From positions 1 through 64,000 of the forward strand of contig BJHM01000021.1 of the NCBI GenBank assembly GCA_014192625.1: a DNA stretch of 64,000 bases, in the 5' to 3' direction. Source of the stretch: Planctomycetota bacterium. Its GTDB lineage: Bacteria; Planctomycetota; UBA1135; UBA2386. The first letter of the stretch is position 1; every line of letters starts with the position of its first letter. The notes under the pieces were generated by a model. It saw nothing but the letters and a program-made list of their open reading frames with translations, had not been told where the DNA came from and made no database searches. This document shows, in pieces, positions 1-8,606 of this stretch. Both the position numbers and the translations under genes were made by a program.

Positions 1-170
1 GCCGCCAACGCGACCGCGGGCGCATCGCGGCCGAGCGTGCCAGCCCCGCCATGAATCGCGATTGCCCACTCAAGGCTGCCACCATCGGGCGGCCGGTGCG
101 CAGGCTGCCAAGCGCAGCCACACAATCCGAATGCAAAGATCACCGCCAGCAACTGCATAAAATAACGCAT
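1..170 (-). CDS. Isoaspartyl peptidase/L-asparaginase family lipoprotein, 5' fragment
   Basis: The minus strand opens with ATG at 170 and stays open to the window edge (56 codons). The first 19 residues form a lipoprotein signal with a G-L-C-G-C box (lipid Cys at about 19). Residues 37-45 read AIAIHGGAG, the N-terminal signature of the plant-type asparaginase/isoaspartyl aminopeptidase (Ntn-hydrolase) family, which cleaves beta-aspartyl peptides or asparagine after self-processing. The catalytic Thr region lies outside the window, so activity cannot be judged. The gene diverges from the membrane protein starting at 272, leaving about 100 bp for both promoters. The family call rests on a short stretch, but the motif is characteristic. 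Confidence 0.75.
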   Translation of the reverse strand, partial: MRYFMQLLAVIFAFGLCGCAWQPAHRPPDGGSLEWAIAIHGGAGTLGRDAPAVALA

Positions 171-271
171 CAGCACGGGGGCTCTTCCTTTGGGTGGCGA
201 GGCAGTCTAGCGCCACTGATGCGCAAGGAGGCTGCGTCTATCTGGCCGGCCATGCTATCTTCACACTATTG

Positions 272-2347
272 ATGCGAGTCAACGTCTGGACCGTCGCTGT
301 GTCGACCATGTTCTTCTTGCTCATCGCGGTCGTCCTACGACTCGCGTGGATCAGTGACGACGCATACATCACCTTGCGCACCGTCGAAAACTGGCTCTCG
401 GGTCACGGCCCCGTCTGGAACGTCGGCGAGCGCGTGCAAACCTACACGCATCCACTCTGGATGCTGTTGCTGAGCCTCGGCCGCTACCTCACTGGCGAGC
501 ACTACTACACGACGATCTTCCTCGGCGTCTTTTGTTCGGTGTCCGCAGCACTGTTGATCGGGAGGCTTGCTGGCAATGCCGCGAGCGCCACTGCCGTGCT
601 GTACATCCTGATTTGGTCGCGGGCGTTTGGCGACTTCTCGACCTCTGGGCTAGAGACGCCGCTGGTCTTCTTGCTGGCTGCCCTGCTCGCGACAATCGCG
701 CCAAGTCTGATCGACCCGCGGCGGCAGTTCATCCAAAAGGAACTGCTGGAAACCACGGACACCGCGACAGCGACGGGTCTCCACCGCCTGCTCATGGTGT
801 CGCTGCTCGTTGGCCTTGCTGCTACCACGCGTATGGATATGGCGCTGCTGTTTGCGCCGTCGATGATCGCCTGCGCGCGCGGCCTCCCACGCGCACAAGC
901 AATCTCGCGCATCATCGTCGGCACTGCGCCGCTCACCGCATGGTGCCTGTTTGCCACGATCTACTACGGTACGCCGTTTCCGATCACCGCGTATGCAAAG
1001 GCGATCTCCGTCGGCATCGATCCGCTCGACTTGTTGCGCCAGGGTGGCTTCTACCTTGTCTACGTCGTGACCACCGACCCACTGACGATGGTGGTGATCG
1101 CGGGCGGCATTGCCATCGGACTCATGCGGCGCGAATTGCGCTGCCGCTCGCTCGCCTTGGGTGCGCTGCTCTACTGCTGCTACGTGATCAAAGTTGGCGG
1201 CGACTTCATGAGTGGCCGGTTCTTCGCGCCACCGTTCGTGATGGCACTCGCCATCGTCGCGCGCTTCCTTGCCAACGCGACGAAGCGCACCGCACTCATG
1301 GTATTTGCCACCGCGACGGGCCTCGCGTTCGTGCCATGGCTCGTCGTATGCATTGGCGCAAAGATCCCAGGCGTGCCGGAAGGTTCGCTCGCATTCGTGC
1401 CAGGCCTGCCCGCATTTTTCCGCGCACCGGCCAGTGACCAGCCGCCGAAAGCCGCATTCCACGGCATCATTGACGAACGCAGCTTCTACTACAGCGCGCT
1501 CGGCTTGTTGGCACCAAGGGCAGCCCCCGGATCCTTGGATGGCATGACGATCCCAGTCAATGGCGGACTCAGCAGTTTGATGCGCGCGCAGGGCCGCGAA
1601 AAGCCAGCGCTCGTCCCGCATGGACAAGTTGGCCGCTATGCCTTCGAGGCTGGCGATCTCGTGCACTTCGTCGATCCGTGGCTGTGCGACCCGATGCTGA
1701 TGCGGCTGCCCGTCTGGGATAAAAAAGGGTGGCGCATCGGCCACTTCATCCGCCGGATGCCTGAGGGCTATCTAGAGTCGCTCGCGGCCGGCAACAACCT
1801 CATCGTGCATCCAGGTCTGCGCCGTTACTACGAAGCGCTGCAAACCGTCATCAAAGAACCGGTGTTCGCCGATCTGCGACTCGCAAAGTTATGGGAACTC
1901 ATGCGCGGCGATTTTGATGCCGACCTCAATAGCTACGTGGCGGGCGATCAAGATGATTGCTACCGCAATCCGCAACGAGTGCGCGTAAAGGCGGAACAAC
2001 TCCAAAAGCTGCAATCCGACGGTGCGTATTGGTTTGACTTGACCCTGCCGCGCATCGTTTATGAGGCTGGGATCGCAGTGGAATATGGCAAGCCGCAGAA
2101 AGCCCGCTCGTTGTCGCTACAGGTGATCGGCGATCTTGCTTACAAAGTGGCCTTCTATTGGGATGGGAAAATGGTGGGCGAGCAAAAGGGCTCGACAGCC
2201 GCACGCTTCATGGGCGACCCTGGCTTGCGCACTCTGCAGCTCGAAGTGCCGGTGAAGGCGATGGAGTTTGATTCGCTCTGGATCGACGTAATCAACCCGA
2301 CCAGCGAAAGCGTTGGTTGCATCGGCAGCATTGTCCTGCTGCCGTGA
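272..2347 (+). CDS. Polytopic membrane glycosyltransferase-like protein (AftB/GT-C-like), paralogue A
   Basis: This 691-residue protein has a hydrophobic N-terminal half with many predicted membrane spans and a soluble C-terminal region from about residue 430. After the first helix it carries DD (29-30), then YITLRT, a W-N pair and GERVQTYTHPLW (52-63). This pattern recalls GT-C arabinofuranosyl- and mannosyltransferase-like membrane proteins, which use lipid-linked sugars at the outer membrane face; the acidic pair is then the likely catalytic centre. That role is inference from fold-level resemblance. ATG at 272 is chosen because upstream in-frame codons precede the first membrane helix with no signal character. 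A clear paralogue lies at 16085-18109 with identical spacing over the first 60 residues. Specific sugar and acceptor are unknown. Confidence 0.65.
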   Translation: MRVNVWTVAVSTMFFLLIAVVLRLAWISDDAYITLRTVENWLSGHGPVWNVGERVQTYTHPLWMLLLSLGRYLTGEHYYTTIFLGVFCSVSAALLIGRLAGNAASATAVLYILIWSRAFGDFSTSGLETPLVFLLAALLATIAPSLIDPRRQFIQKELLETTDTATATGLHRLLMVSLLVGLAATTRMDMALLFAPSMIACARGLPRAQAISRIIVGTAPLTAWCLFATIYYGTPFPITAYAKAISVGIDPLDLLRQGGFYLVYVVTTDPLTMVVIAGGIAIGLMRRELRCRSLALGALLYCCYVIKVGGDFMSGRFFAPPFVMALAIVARFLANATKRTALMVFATATGLAFVPWLVVCIGAKIPGVPEGSLAFVPGLPAFFRAPASDQPPKAAFHGIIDERSFYYSALGLLAPRAAPGSLDGMTIPVNGGLSSLMRAQGREKPALVPHGQVGRYAFEAGDLVHFVDPWLCDPMLMRLPVWDKKGWRIGHFIRRMPEGYLESLAAGNNLIVHPGLRRYYEALQTVIKEPVFADLRLAKLWELMRGDFDADLNSYVAGDQDDCYRNPQRVRVKAEQLQKLQSDGAYWFDLTLPRIVYEAGIAVEYGKPQKARSLSLQVIGDLAYKVAFYWDGKMVGEQKGSTAARFMGDPGLRTLQLEVPVKAMEFDSLWIDVINPTSESVGCIGSIVLLP

Positions 2348-2389
2348 TCTGCATGGCGCAGAAGTGACGGAACCCTAGCATCTCATGCC

Positions 2390-3649
2390 GTGAAGCCGCC
2401 GCTGCTCCTAGTCCGCGCTGCCGATGCACCGCCCGAAACACTCGCCGAGTATCGAGCGCGCGGCGGCTACGCAGCCTTAGAACGCGCACTCACCGCGAAT
2501 AGCCCAGCCGATGTGCTCGCGGAAGTTGCGGCGTCCGGCTTGCGCGGTCGCGGCGGCGCGTCATTTCCAACCGCAAAGAAGTGGCAACTCGCGGCGCAAC
2601 AACCTGGGCCCGAGAAGTTCGTCGTGGCCAACGGTGGCGAACACGAACCCGGCAGCAACAAGGACCGATTGCTAGTCGAAAAATACCCGCATACGGTGCT
2701 CGAGGGCTTGCTGCTTTGCGCGTTTGCGACCGGTGCGCAGAAGGGCTTTCTTTACTTGATCGAGGATATGGCGGCGCAGATTGCGAGTGCCGAGCGCGCG
2801 ATCGCCGAGTTGCGCACCTGTCACCTGCTCGCGGCCAACATCCTCGGCAGCGGGTTCTCGTTTGACGTTGCGCTCCACAAGGCACCGACCACCTACATAG
2901 CCGGCGAAGAGACCGCCGCACTCAACTCCATCGAGGGTTTGCCGGCAAAGCCTCGCAAGAAACCGCCGTTTCCTGGCGAAGCTGGACTGTTTGGCAAACC
3001 GACCACGGTCAACAACGTCGAGACGCTCGCCCACCTGCCCGGCATCGTGCGACACGGCGGAGCTTGGTTCGCAGCAATCGGCACGGCCGAAAGCAAAGGC
3101 ACACTGCTGTTCACCCTCAGCAACGAAGTGCGGCGCCCAGGTGTCTACGAGTTGCCGTTTGGCAGCACCTATCGCCAACTGATCGAGGAGTGCGGCGGCG
3201 GCCTCGCCAATGGCAGGCGGTTGCGCGCGATTCTGCCAGCGATGTCATGCGGCTTTTTACTCGCTGAGCAACTCGACGTGCCAATCGCCTACGAGACGCT
3301 GCTTGCGCATCAAAGCTCGCCGGGCTGCGGCGGCGTCCGCATCGTCGACGAGAGCACGGACGTAATCGTGCTTACGCAACAAATCGCCGAGTTCTTCATG
3401 CAGGAGCAATGCGGCCAGTGCCCGCCCTGCCGCATGGAGACCAACCAGTTTGTCCACATCCTGAAAGGCGTTCGCGCACAGCAAGGGCCGGGCTACGCCG
3501 AAAAACTGCAGCGACTCGCCGACTTCAATCGCAAGAAGGGCAACTGCTCACTGATTGAAATGGCGGCGGCACCAGTGCTGTCCGCCGTGCGCGTTTTTGC
3601 CGCTGACTTCGCGGCCGCTGCCGGCCCTACCCGACCTCCCAACCAATGA
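2390..3649 (+). CDS. NuoF-like NADH dehydrogenase flavoprotein subunit, stand-alone
   Basis: The 419-residue protein matches the FMN/NADH-binding 51-kDa subunit of complex I and related dehydrogenases. It shows GRGGASF (53-59), NGGEHEPGS (81-89, the place of the usual NADESEPGT), an AGEETAALNSIEG stretch, NNVETLAH, and a 4Fe-4S site formed by C341, C344, C347 and C386. Such subunits take a hydride from NADH to FMN and pass electrons to the cluster. No NuoE or NuoG homologue is adjacent, so the redox partner is unknown. GTG at 2390 is the start; a preceding ATG at 2385 runs straight into a stop. The stop overlaps the ATG of the next gene (ATGA), implying co-transcription with an RNA methyltransferase. 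Confidence 0.85.
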   Translation: MKPPLLLVRAADAPPETLAEYRARGGYAALERALTANSPADVLAEVAASGLRGRGGASFPTAKKWQLAAQQPGPEKFVVANGGEHEPGSNKDRLLVEKYPHTVLEGLLLCAFATGAQKGFLYLIEDMAAQIASAERAIAELRTCHLLAANILGSGFSFDVALHKAPTTYIAGEETAALNSIEGLPAKPRKKPPFPGEAGLFGKPTTVNNVETLAHLPGIVRHGGAWFAAIGTAESKGTLLFTLSNEVRRPGVYELPFGSTYRQLIEECGGGLANGRRLRAILPAMSCGFLLAEQLDVPIAYETLLAHQSSPGCGGVRIVDESTDVIVLTQQIAEFFMQEQCGQCPPCRMETNQFVHILKGVRAQQGPGYAEKLQRLADFNRKKGNCSLIEMAAAPVLSAVRVFAADFAAAAGPTRPPNQ

Positions 3650-4791
3650 GCCTGCGACACTTTTTTTCCCCGTGCACCAAGGGGCTTGAAGCAGTACTTG
3701 CCGACGAGCTCCGCGCGCTCGGAGCCGGCAACGTGCAGCAACGCCGCGGCGGCTGCGCCTTCGTCGGCGATCTCCCGCTCGGCTATGCCGCGTGCCTCTG
3801 GCTGCGCTCGGCAATCCGCGTGCAAGAGGAAGTCGCGCGCGGCCGCGTGCAAAACCGCGAGGATCTTTACGCGCTCGCCAGCAGCTTCGATTGGACGAGG
3901 AGCATCACGGCGCTGCAAACGCTCGCGGTCGACGGCAGCGTCAAGGACAGCTTCGCCAACGACACGCGCTTCCCGGTGCTCGTGGTGAAAGATGCGATCG
4001 TCGATCAATTTCGCGGGCAAGGCGGACGGCGACCCGACGTCGACAAGGATCGTCCCGACCTGCCGGTGCGGCTCGTGCTGCTCGGCAACGAGGCGATTCT
4101 CTACCGCGACCTTGCGGGTGATTCGCTGCACAAACGAGGCTACCGCGACATCCAGCACAAGAGCCCGCTCAACGAAGCGCACGCCGCCGGACTTTTGCAG
4201 CTCACCGAGTGGGACCGGACATCGCCGCTGTGCGATCCGATGTGCGGCTCGGCGACGTTTTTGATCGAGGCTGCGTTTATCGCGCAGGACCGTGCTCCCG
4301 GCCTTGGCCGTGCGTTCGCGTTTGAACGCTGGAGCGATCTCGACCTCGACCGCTGGAAGGCCGTGTTTGCGGATGCCGAGCAGCGCTACGCAACTGGCGC
4401 TGCGCGCGCGCTGCCACCGCTCATGGGCAACGATTCTCATCCAGGCTCCATCGCACTCGCCCGCCGGGCGACGCGGAACGCAGACGTCGATCAGCACATC
4501 CACTTCGCCGAAAGCGACGCGAAGGACTATGTGCCCAAGGTCACGCCCGCACTCGTAGTCACGAATCCGCCCTACGGCGAACGCCTGGACGCGGCCGCGG
4601 GAGATCTCGAGGCCACTTGGCATGCGCTCGGCAATTTTCTGCACCAACGATGCGGCGGCGCGCGCGCATTCGTGTTGTCCGGAAATCCTGAACTGACGAG
4701 CCATCTCGGACTGCGTGCCGACCGCAAGTGGCCAATCTGGAACGGCCCCATCGAGTGCCGCTGGCTGCGTTACAAAGTCGACGCGCGCTAA
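3646..4791 (+). CDS. THUMP-domain class I SAM-dependent RNA methyltransferase (RlmL/Trm11-like)
   Basis: The 381-residue protein begins with the HFFSPCTKGLE segment typical of THUMP-associated RNA methyltransferases, followed by a THUMP-like region to about 160. A Rossmann methyltransferase domain follows, with the PMCGSATFLIEAAF SAM loop near 205 and the catalytic NPPYGERL motif near 307. This NPPY class methylates exocyclic amino groups of guanine in rRNA or tRNA; RlmL makes m2G2445 in 23S rRNA and is the nearest well-known relative. It lacks the second RlmK methyltransferase domain found in long E. coli RlmKL. It overlaps nuoF-like by 4 bp. The substrate base is inferred from the family only. 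Confidence 0.82.
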   Translation: MSLRHFFSPCTKGLEAVLADELRALGAGNVQQRRGGCAFVGDLPLGYAACLWLRSAIRVQEEVARGRVQNREDLYALASSFDWTRSITALQTLAVDGSVKDSFANDTRFPVLVVKDAIVDQFRGQGGRRPDVDKDRPDLPVRLVLLGNEAILYRDLAGDSLHKRGYRDIQHKSPLNEAHAAGLLQLTEWDRTSPLCDPMCGSATFLIEAAFIAQDRAPGLGRAFAFERWSDLDLDRWKAVFADAEQRYATGAARALPPLMGNDSHPGSIALARRATRNADVDQHIHFAESDAKDYVPKVTPALVVTNPPYGERLDAAAGDLEATWHALGNFLHQRCGGARAFVLSGNPELTSHLGLRADRKWPIWNGPIECRWLRYKVDAR

Positions 4792-4989
4792 CCAGCAAAC
4801 TCGTTCGTCAACCACCGCCGCCGCGTCGGTGAAAATAACTTTCCGGCGCACCGCGCGCCGGGACCAGGCGCGTCCTGCCGAGACCAAAGGCAACCCGCTT
4901 ACGCCCCACCAGCGTCCCCGCCGCAGACTGTTACTCACGAAGCAACAATCTACTCAATGACGCGGGCTCGCATTGCCGATCATCGCCAC

Positions 4990-5577
4990 ATGAGTGGCAA
5001 CTCACAGGAACGGCGCAAGACCCTTGTAGTGAACAAGCCAATGCAGGCTCGGCTGATCCTTGGCATGGCACTCATGCCAGCACTCGCGCTCGCAGCGATC
5101 GCCATCGTCACCGCATACTGGTGCTCGAACACGATGGCAGAGGCCTCCGCCAATGACGCGGAACTGCCAAATCTGTCGCCCGTCTTCTTTCTGGTGGTCG
5201 TGTTTGAGCTGGTTGCCGCCGTCTACTTGATGGTCAACTCGCTCAAGGTGTCGCACCGCGTAGCTGGCCCTGCCTACCGAATCTGCAAAAGCCTTGAACG
5301 CATCCGCAGCGGCGACCTCAACTTCAGGGTAAACCTGCGCCCCGGCGACCACCTGACCGAGATCCGGGACGAACTCAACCTGCTGCTCGACTGGCTAAAT
5401 ACAAAACCGCCAGCGGGCTGCGTAACGCGCAAACAGCCGACGGAGACAGCTGCCCTGCCGCGTGAGACGGAACAGGCAACGCTTGCCATCGAAGCCGTGA
5501 TCGCCGCCACCACCGCTGCCGCCGAAGCCGAGTTGGCAATCGCTGCGACCTCGAATCGGGACGACGACAGCGCCTGA
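4990..5577 (+). CDS. Two-helix membrane protein with HAMP domain
   Basis: This 195-residue protein has membrane helices at about 20-44 and 64-86, then a HAMP-like linker (about 84-140) with the conserved A-G-P turn and an acidic R-S-G-D-L segment. The tail is alanine- and glutamate-rich with no kinase, cyclase or chemoreceptor output domain. HAMP domains relay transmembrane signals, so a partner output protein is presumably separate. ATG at 4990 is preferred over the in-frame ATG at 4957 because the residues between look untranslated. About 200 bp separate it from the upstream methyltransferase, so it is probably an independent unit. No precise function can be given. Confidence 0.6.
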   Translation: MSGNSQERRKTLVVNKPMQARLILGMALMPALALAAIAIVTAYWCSNTMAEASANDAELPNLSPVFFLVVVFELVAAVYLMVNSLKVSHRVAGPAYRICKSLERIRSGDLNFRVNLRPGDHLTEIRDELNLLLDWLNTKPPAGCVTRKQPTETAALPRETEQATLAIEAVIAATTAAAEAELAIAATSNRDDDSA

Positions 5578-5631
5578 GTAGGCGGTTCGGGACTCGACGC
5601 GGAAAGCCCTGCTGCTAACCTGCTCGCCCCA

Positions 5632-7266
5632 ATGATTTCGCTGACCAAGATCAACAAGCGCCACGGCAACCAGGTGCTGTTCGTAGACGCAAACTTCCAA
5701 CTCGATCCAGGCGAGAAGGTAGGGCTGGTCGGCCCCAATGGGTCTGGCAAGTCGACTCTGTTCCGCCTGATTACCGGCGAAGAGAAGCCCGACGAGGGTG
5801 ATGTCTCACTGCCGAAGCGAATCACCATCGGCCATTTCCAACAGGACATGGGCGAGTTGAAAGGCGGCTCAGTGCTCGACGTGGTAATCGCCGGCAGTGG
5901 CAAGCTCGGCGAACTGCATCACGAACTCGAGCGGCTCAATCACGACATGGCGGATCCAGACAAGGCCGACCGGATTGACAAGATCCTCGAACGCTTTGGC
6001 GAAGTGCAAGAGCAGTATCAGGCGCTCGGCGGCTACGAACTGGAAGCCAAAGCGAAGGAGATTCTTTCCGGCCTTGGCTTCGCCGATGAAATGGTCGAGG
6101 GTGACGTTGCTGCACTTTCCGGCGGCTGGAAGATGCGCGTCGGCATGGCAAGGGTGCTGCTCGGCAGCTTCGACGTGCTGCTGATGGACGAGCCGACCAA
6201 CCACCTCGACATCGAGTCGATCCTGTGGCTCGAGCAATATCTGCAGGGCACACGATCGGCAGTGTTGATGACCTGCCACGACCGCGACTTCATGAATCGA
6301 GTCGTAAAGCGCATCATCGACATCGATGACGGCGAGCTGATCTCATACACCGGCGACTACGACTTCCTTGAGCAGCAGCAACGTGACCGCGCCAAGCGAC
6401 AAGGGGCGGCATTCGAACGGCAGCAGGCGATGCTGGCCAAGATGCAGCGCTTCATCGATCGCTTTGGCACGCACGTCGCCAAGGCCGCACAAGCGCAGAG
6501 CCGGCAGAAGAAGATGGACAAAATCGAGCGCGTCGAACCGCCAAGGAAGCGGATCGTCGTGCCGTTCGCATTCGTGAAGCCGCCGCGCGTCGGTGAGGAC
6601 GTTGCGATCCTGAAGAACATCGACAAGGGCTACGGCAAGCGCGTCGTGTATCAGGGCTTTGACTTCGAAGTCCGGCGCGGCGAACGCTGGTGCGTGATGG
6701 GCCAGAACGGTGCCGGCAAGAGCACCCTGCTAAAGATGCTCTCTGGTTCGACTGCGGCCGATAGCGGCACCGTAAAGATCGGGCCCAGTGTCAAAATGGG
6801 CTACTTCGCGCAGCAATCACTCGACGTCCTCGACCCCGATTGCACCGTGCTCGAGCAACTCGACCGCAAGTTTCCGCTCGTCGGTGAGAACCAAAAGCGC
6901 AACTTGCTCGGCGCGTTCCAGTTCTCGGAAGATGAACAGGACAAGCGCATCGAGATCCTGAGCGGCGGCGAAAAGTCCCGCCTAGTGCTCGCGCAGATGC
7001 TGTTCGATCCGCCCAACTTCCTGGTGCTCGACGAACCGACCAACCACCTCGACCTCGTGACCAAAGAGATGCTGGTGAAAACGCTGCTCGAGTTTGAAGG
7101 CACGATGATCTTCGTCAGCCACGACCGCACCTTCTTGCGCGGCCTCGCCAACAAAGTGCTCGACGTTAGCGCATGCCCCAAAGGCGGCCGTCCGCTGATC
7201 TACCCCGGCAGCTACATCGAGTGGGTCGAGAAGACCGGCACCGAAGCGCCGGGCGTGCACAGCTGA
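5632..7266 (+). CDS. ABC-F family ATPase (EttA/YbiT/Uup type)
   Basis: The 544-residue protein contains two ATP-binding cassettes and no membrane segments, as expected for ABC-F translation factors. The first cassette has GPNGSGKST (34-42), an LSGGW signature near 162 and LLMDEPTNHLDI. The second has GQNGAGKST near 356, LSGGEKSR near 442 and VLDEPTNHLDL. A charged linker between the cassettes (about 245-310) includes an RQKKMDK segment of the kind that reaches toward the ribosomal P site. ABC-F proteins resolve stalled ribosomes or protect against antibiotics; which applies here is unknown. A second, diverged ABC-F gene lies at 44686-46350. Confidence 0.9.
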   Translation: MISLTKINKRHGNQVLFVDANFQLDPGEKVGLVGPNGSGKSTLFRLITGEEKPDEGDVSLPKRITIGHFQQDMGELKGGSVLDVVIAGSGKLGELHHELERLNHDMADPDKADRIDKILERFGEVQEQYQALGGYELEAKAKEILSGLGFADEMVEGDVAALSGGWKMRVGMARVLLGSFDVLLMDEPTNHLDIESILWLEQYLQGTRSAVLMTCHDRDFMNRVVKRIIDIDDGELISYTGDYDFLEQQQRDRAKRQGAAFERQQAMLAKMQRFIDRFGTHVAKAAQAQSRQKKMDKIERVEPPRKRIVVPFAFVKPPRVGEDVAILKNIDKGYGKRVVYQGFDFEVRRGERWCVMGQNGAGKSTLLKMLSGSTAADSGTVKIGPSVKMGYFAQQSLDVLDPDCTVLEQLDRKFPLVGENQKRNLLGAFQFSEDEQDKRIEILSGGEKSRLVLAQMLFDPPNFLVLDEPTNHLDLVTKEMLVKTLLEFEGTMIFVSHDRTFLRGLANKVLDVSACPKGGRPLIYPGSYIEWVEKTGTEAPGVHS

Positions 7267-8063
7267 CGGCCACCCCGTCACAAACATGCGCGACACTGAC
7301 GCGCAATGCATGTGGCAGTAACTGCGGCGCAGTTTTCATCGCGCTTCTGCACACGCGCCAACATTTGCCACCAATGGCATCGCAAACCTCGGCACAAGTC
7401 GGCGCGGCACCGATTTTGAGCAAGCCTCCTTTGCAGCACGCACCTTCGCTTCTTGCCGACGCAATCGCGCGCGCCATGGTCACCGCGCAAATCCCCTGAC
7501 AACAGGCGACAACGCCTGCCACTTGCCAGCTTCAGGGGCAATCCATGACCTTGGATCCCCGACAATTCGTAGGCAGGCGCAAAGAGCTAAAGCCTGATGT
7601 TTGGCGGCAGGATCAATGGCCTTGGTGGCAGCAATAACCTCTGGGATGGGGCGGCGTGAAACCAGCACCTCGGCACAACTCAGCCATCGCGGCGCGCCTG
7701 CCGCGGCGCTGGCCACCACGCTGCCCGCTCAAGGCTGCATAGCTTTATGGGCACCAGCGCAGCAGGTAAAAACCAGGCACACAACGAAACCCACGAGTGG
7801 GACGGGTCCAACCGGGCGCAACTGAGTCTGCCGATATCGAAAGCGAGCACGCGCACGAGGAACCGTGTGCGGACTGTCGCCAGCGCCTTTTCGAGCGCGG
7901 GCCGGCTGGTAAATTCCACTCTTCGGACCATTGGCATTGCCGTAGCACTTCACTCGATACGAAGGCGTGTTGCGGCATATTTCTACCGACTTGCACCGCT
8001 GCTCACGTGACACAGCCTGCACCCTCGACTTGTCTGCAGAGTTCAACGTGCTAGTTTTCATCG
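7267..8063 (+). other. 797-bp stretch without a supported gene
   Basis: Between the ABC-F gene and the PilZ gene, open frames exist on both strands, but none gives a recognisable domain, signal peptide or good ribosome site. A short inverted repeat (CCCAC/GTGGG near 7790-7801) is present without a T-tract. No tRNA-like cloverleaf was seen. It may hold promoters, decayed sequence or a small RNA that cannot be identified by eye. Confidence 0.5.
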
Positions 8064-8417
8064 GTGCCATCACCCAGCCCGCAATCTGAACGCCGCCGCC
8101 GGATACGAGTCCGTGCTGACTTTTCGGTAGCACTCAAGGTCGGCGCAAACTCGACGGACGCGCAAGCGAAAGACATCTCCGAACTCGGCCTCGCCTGCAC
8201 GAGCGACACGAAGCTGGCGATGCGCGCCAAAGTGCAGATCGAGCTTGCGCTGCCTGGCAAACCAGCCGCGCATCAGATCGATGGCCATGTAATCCGCTGC
8301 GCGGCAGTCGATGCCACCGGCCGCGAATACAATGTCGCGATCGCTTTCACAGCAATGACCCCGATCTGTCGAGCCGCAATCTTCGGCTACGTCCAGAAGG
8401 GCAAACGCGTTCGCTGA
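8064..8417 (+). CDS. PilZ-domain protein
   Basis: The 117-residue single-domain protein carries the two c-di-GMP binding elements of PilZ: an arginine cluster (R10-R15, RxxxR type) and the D-x-S-x-x-G motif at 37-42 (DISELG). PilZ domains bind c-di-GMP and alter the behaviour of a partner, commonly in motility, adhesion or polysaccharide export. No effector domain is fused, so it is probably an adaptor. The start is GTG at 8064; no in-frame ATG is available before the arginine cluster. It lies alone between two long gaps, so no partner is suggested by context. Confidence 0.8.
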   Translation: MPSPSPQSERRRRIRVRADFSVALKVGANSTDAQAKDISELGLACTSDTKLAMRAKVQIELALPGKPAAHQIDGHVIRCAAVDATGREYNVAIAFTAMTPICRAAIFGYVQKGKRVR

Positions 8418-8591
8418 GTTTTTGGTAGTCGCAGACTGCAGTGATTTGCTGCGCAGGACGACTGGGCGACCGGGCGCGATGTTAGTAACCGCAGAAAAGC
8501 CTCGTTAGTTGCCAGAATAAGCCACTCGCCAGTAAACTCTCGTCTTGCGCTTGCCTCGACCGTTTTATCTAGACGGCGGTACTCGCGCCAA

Positions 8592-8597
8592 AAAAGG
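8592..8597 (+). promoter_or_regulatory. Ribosome binding site of the predicted selenoprotein gene
   Basis: AAAGGA lies nine bases before the ATG at 8607 and supports that start, and therefore the reading frame that later meets the in-frame TGA. Confidence 0.55.
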
Positions 8598-8606
8598 ATC
8601 GCCCTA

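Noticed and set aside
12-13. tRNA or rRNA genes anywhere in the window
   Set aside because: Scanning intergenic gaps for T-loop-like sequence and cloverleaf pairing gave no credible candidate, including no tRNA-Sec.
3493-4938. 481-codon open frame on the minus strand
   Set aside because: It lies antisense to the RNA methyltransferase with clear motifs; its translation is Arg/Ala/Val-rich without any domain, as expected of a high-GC shadow frame.
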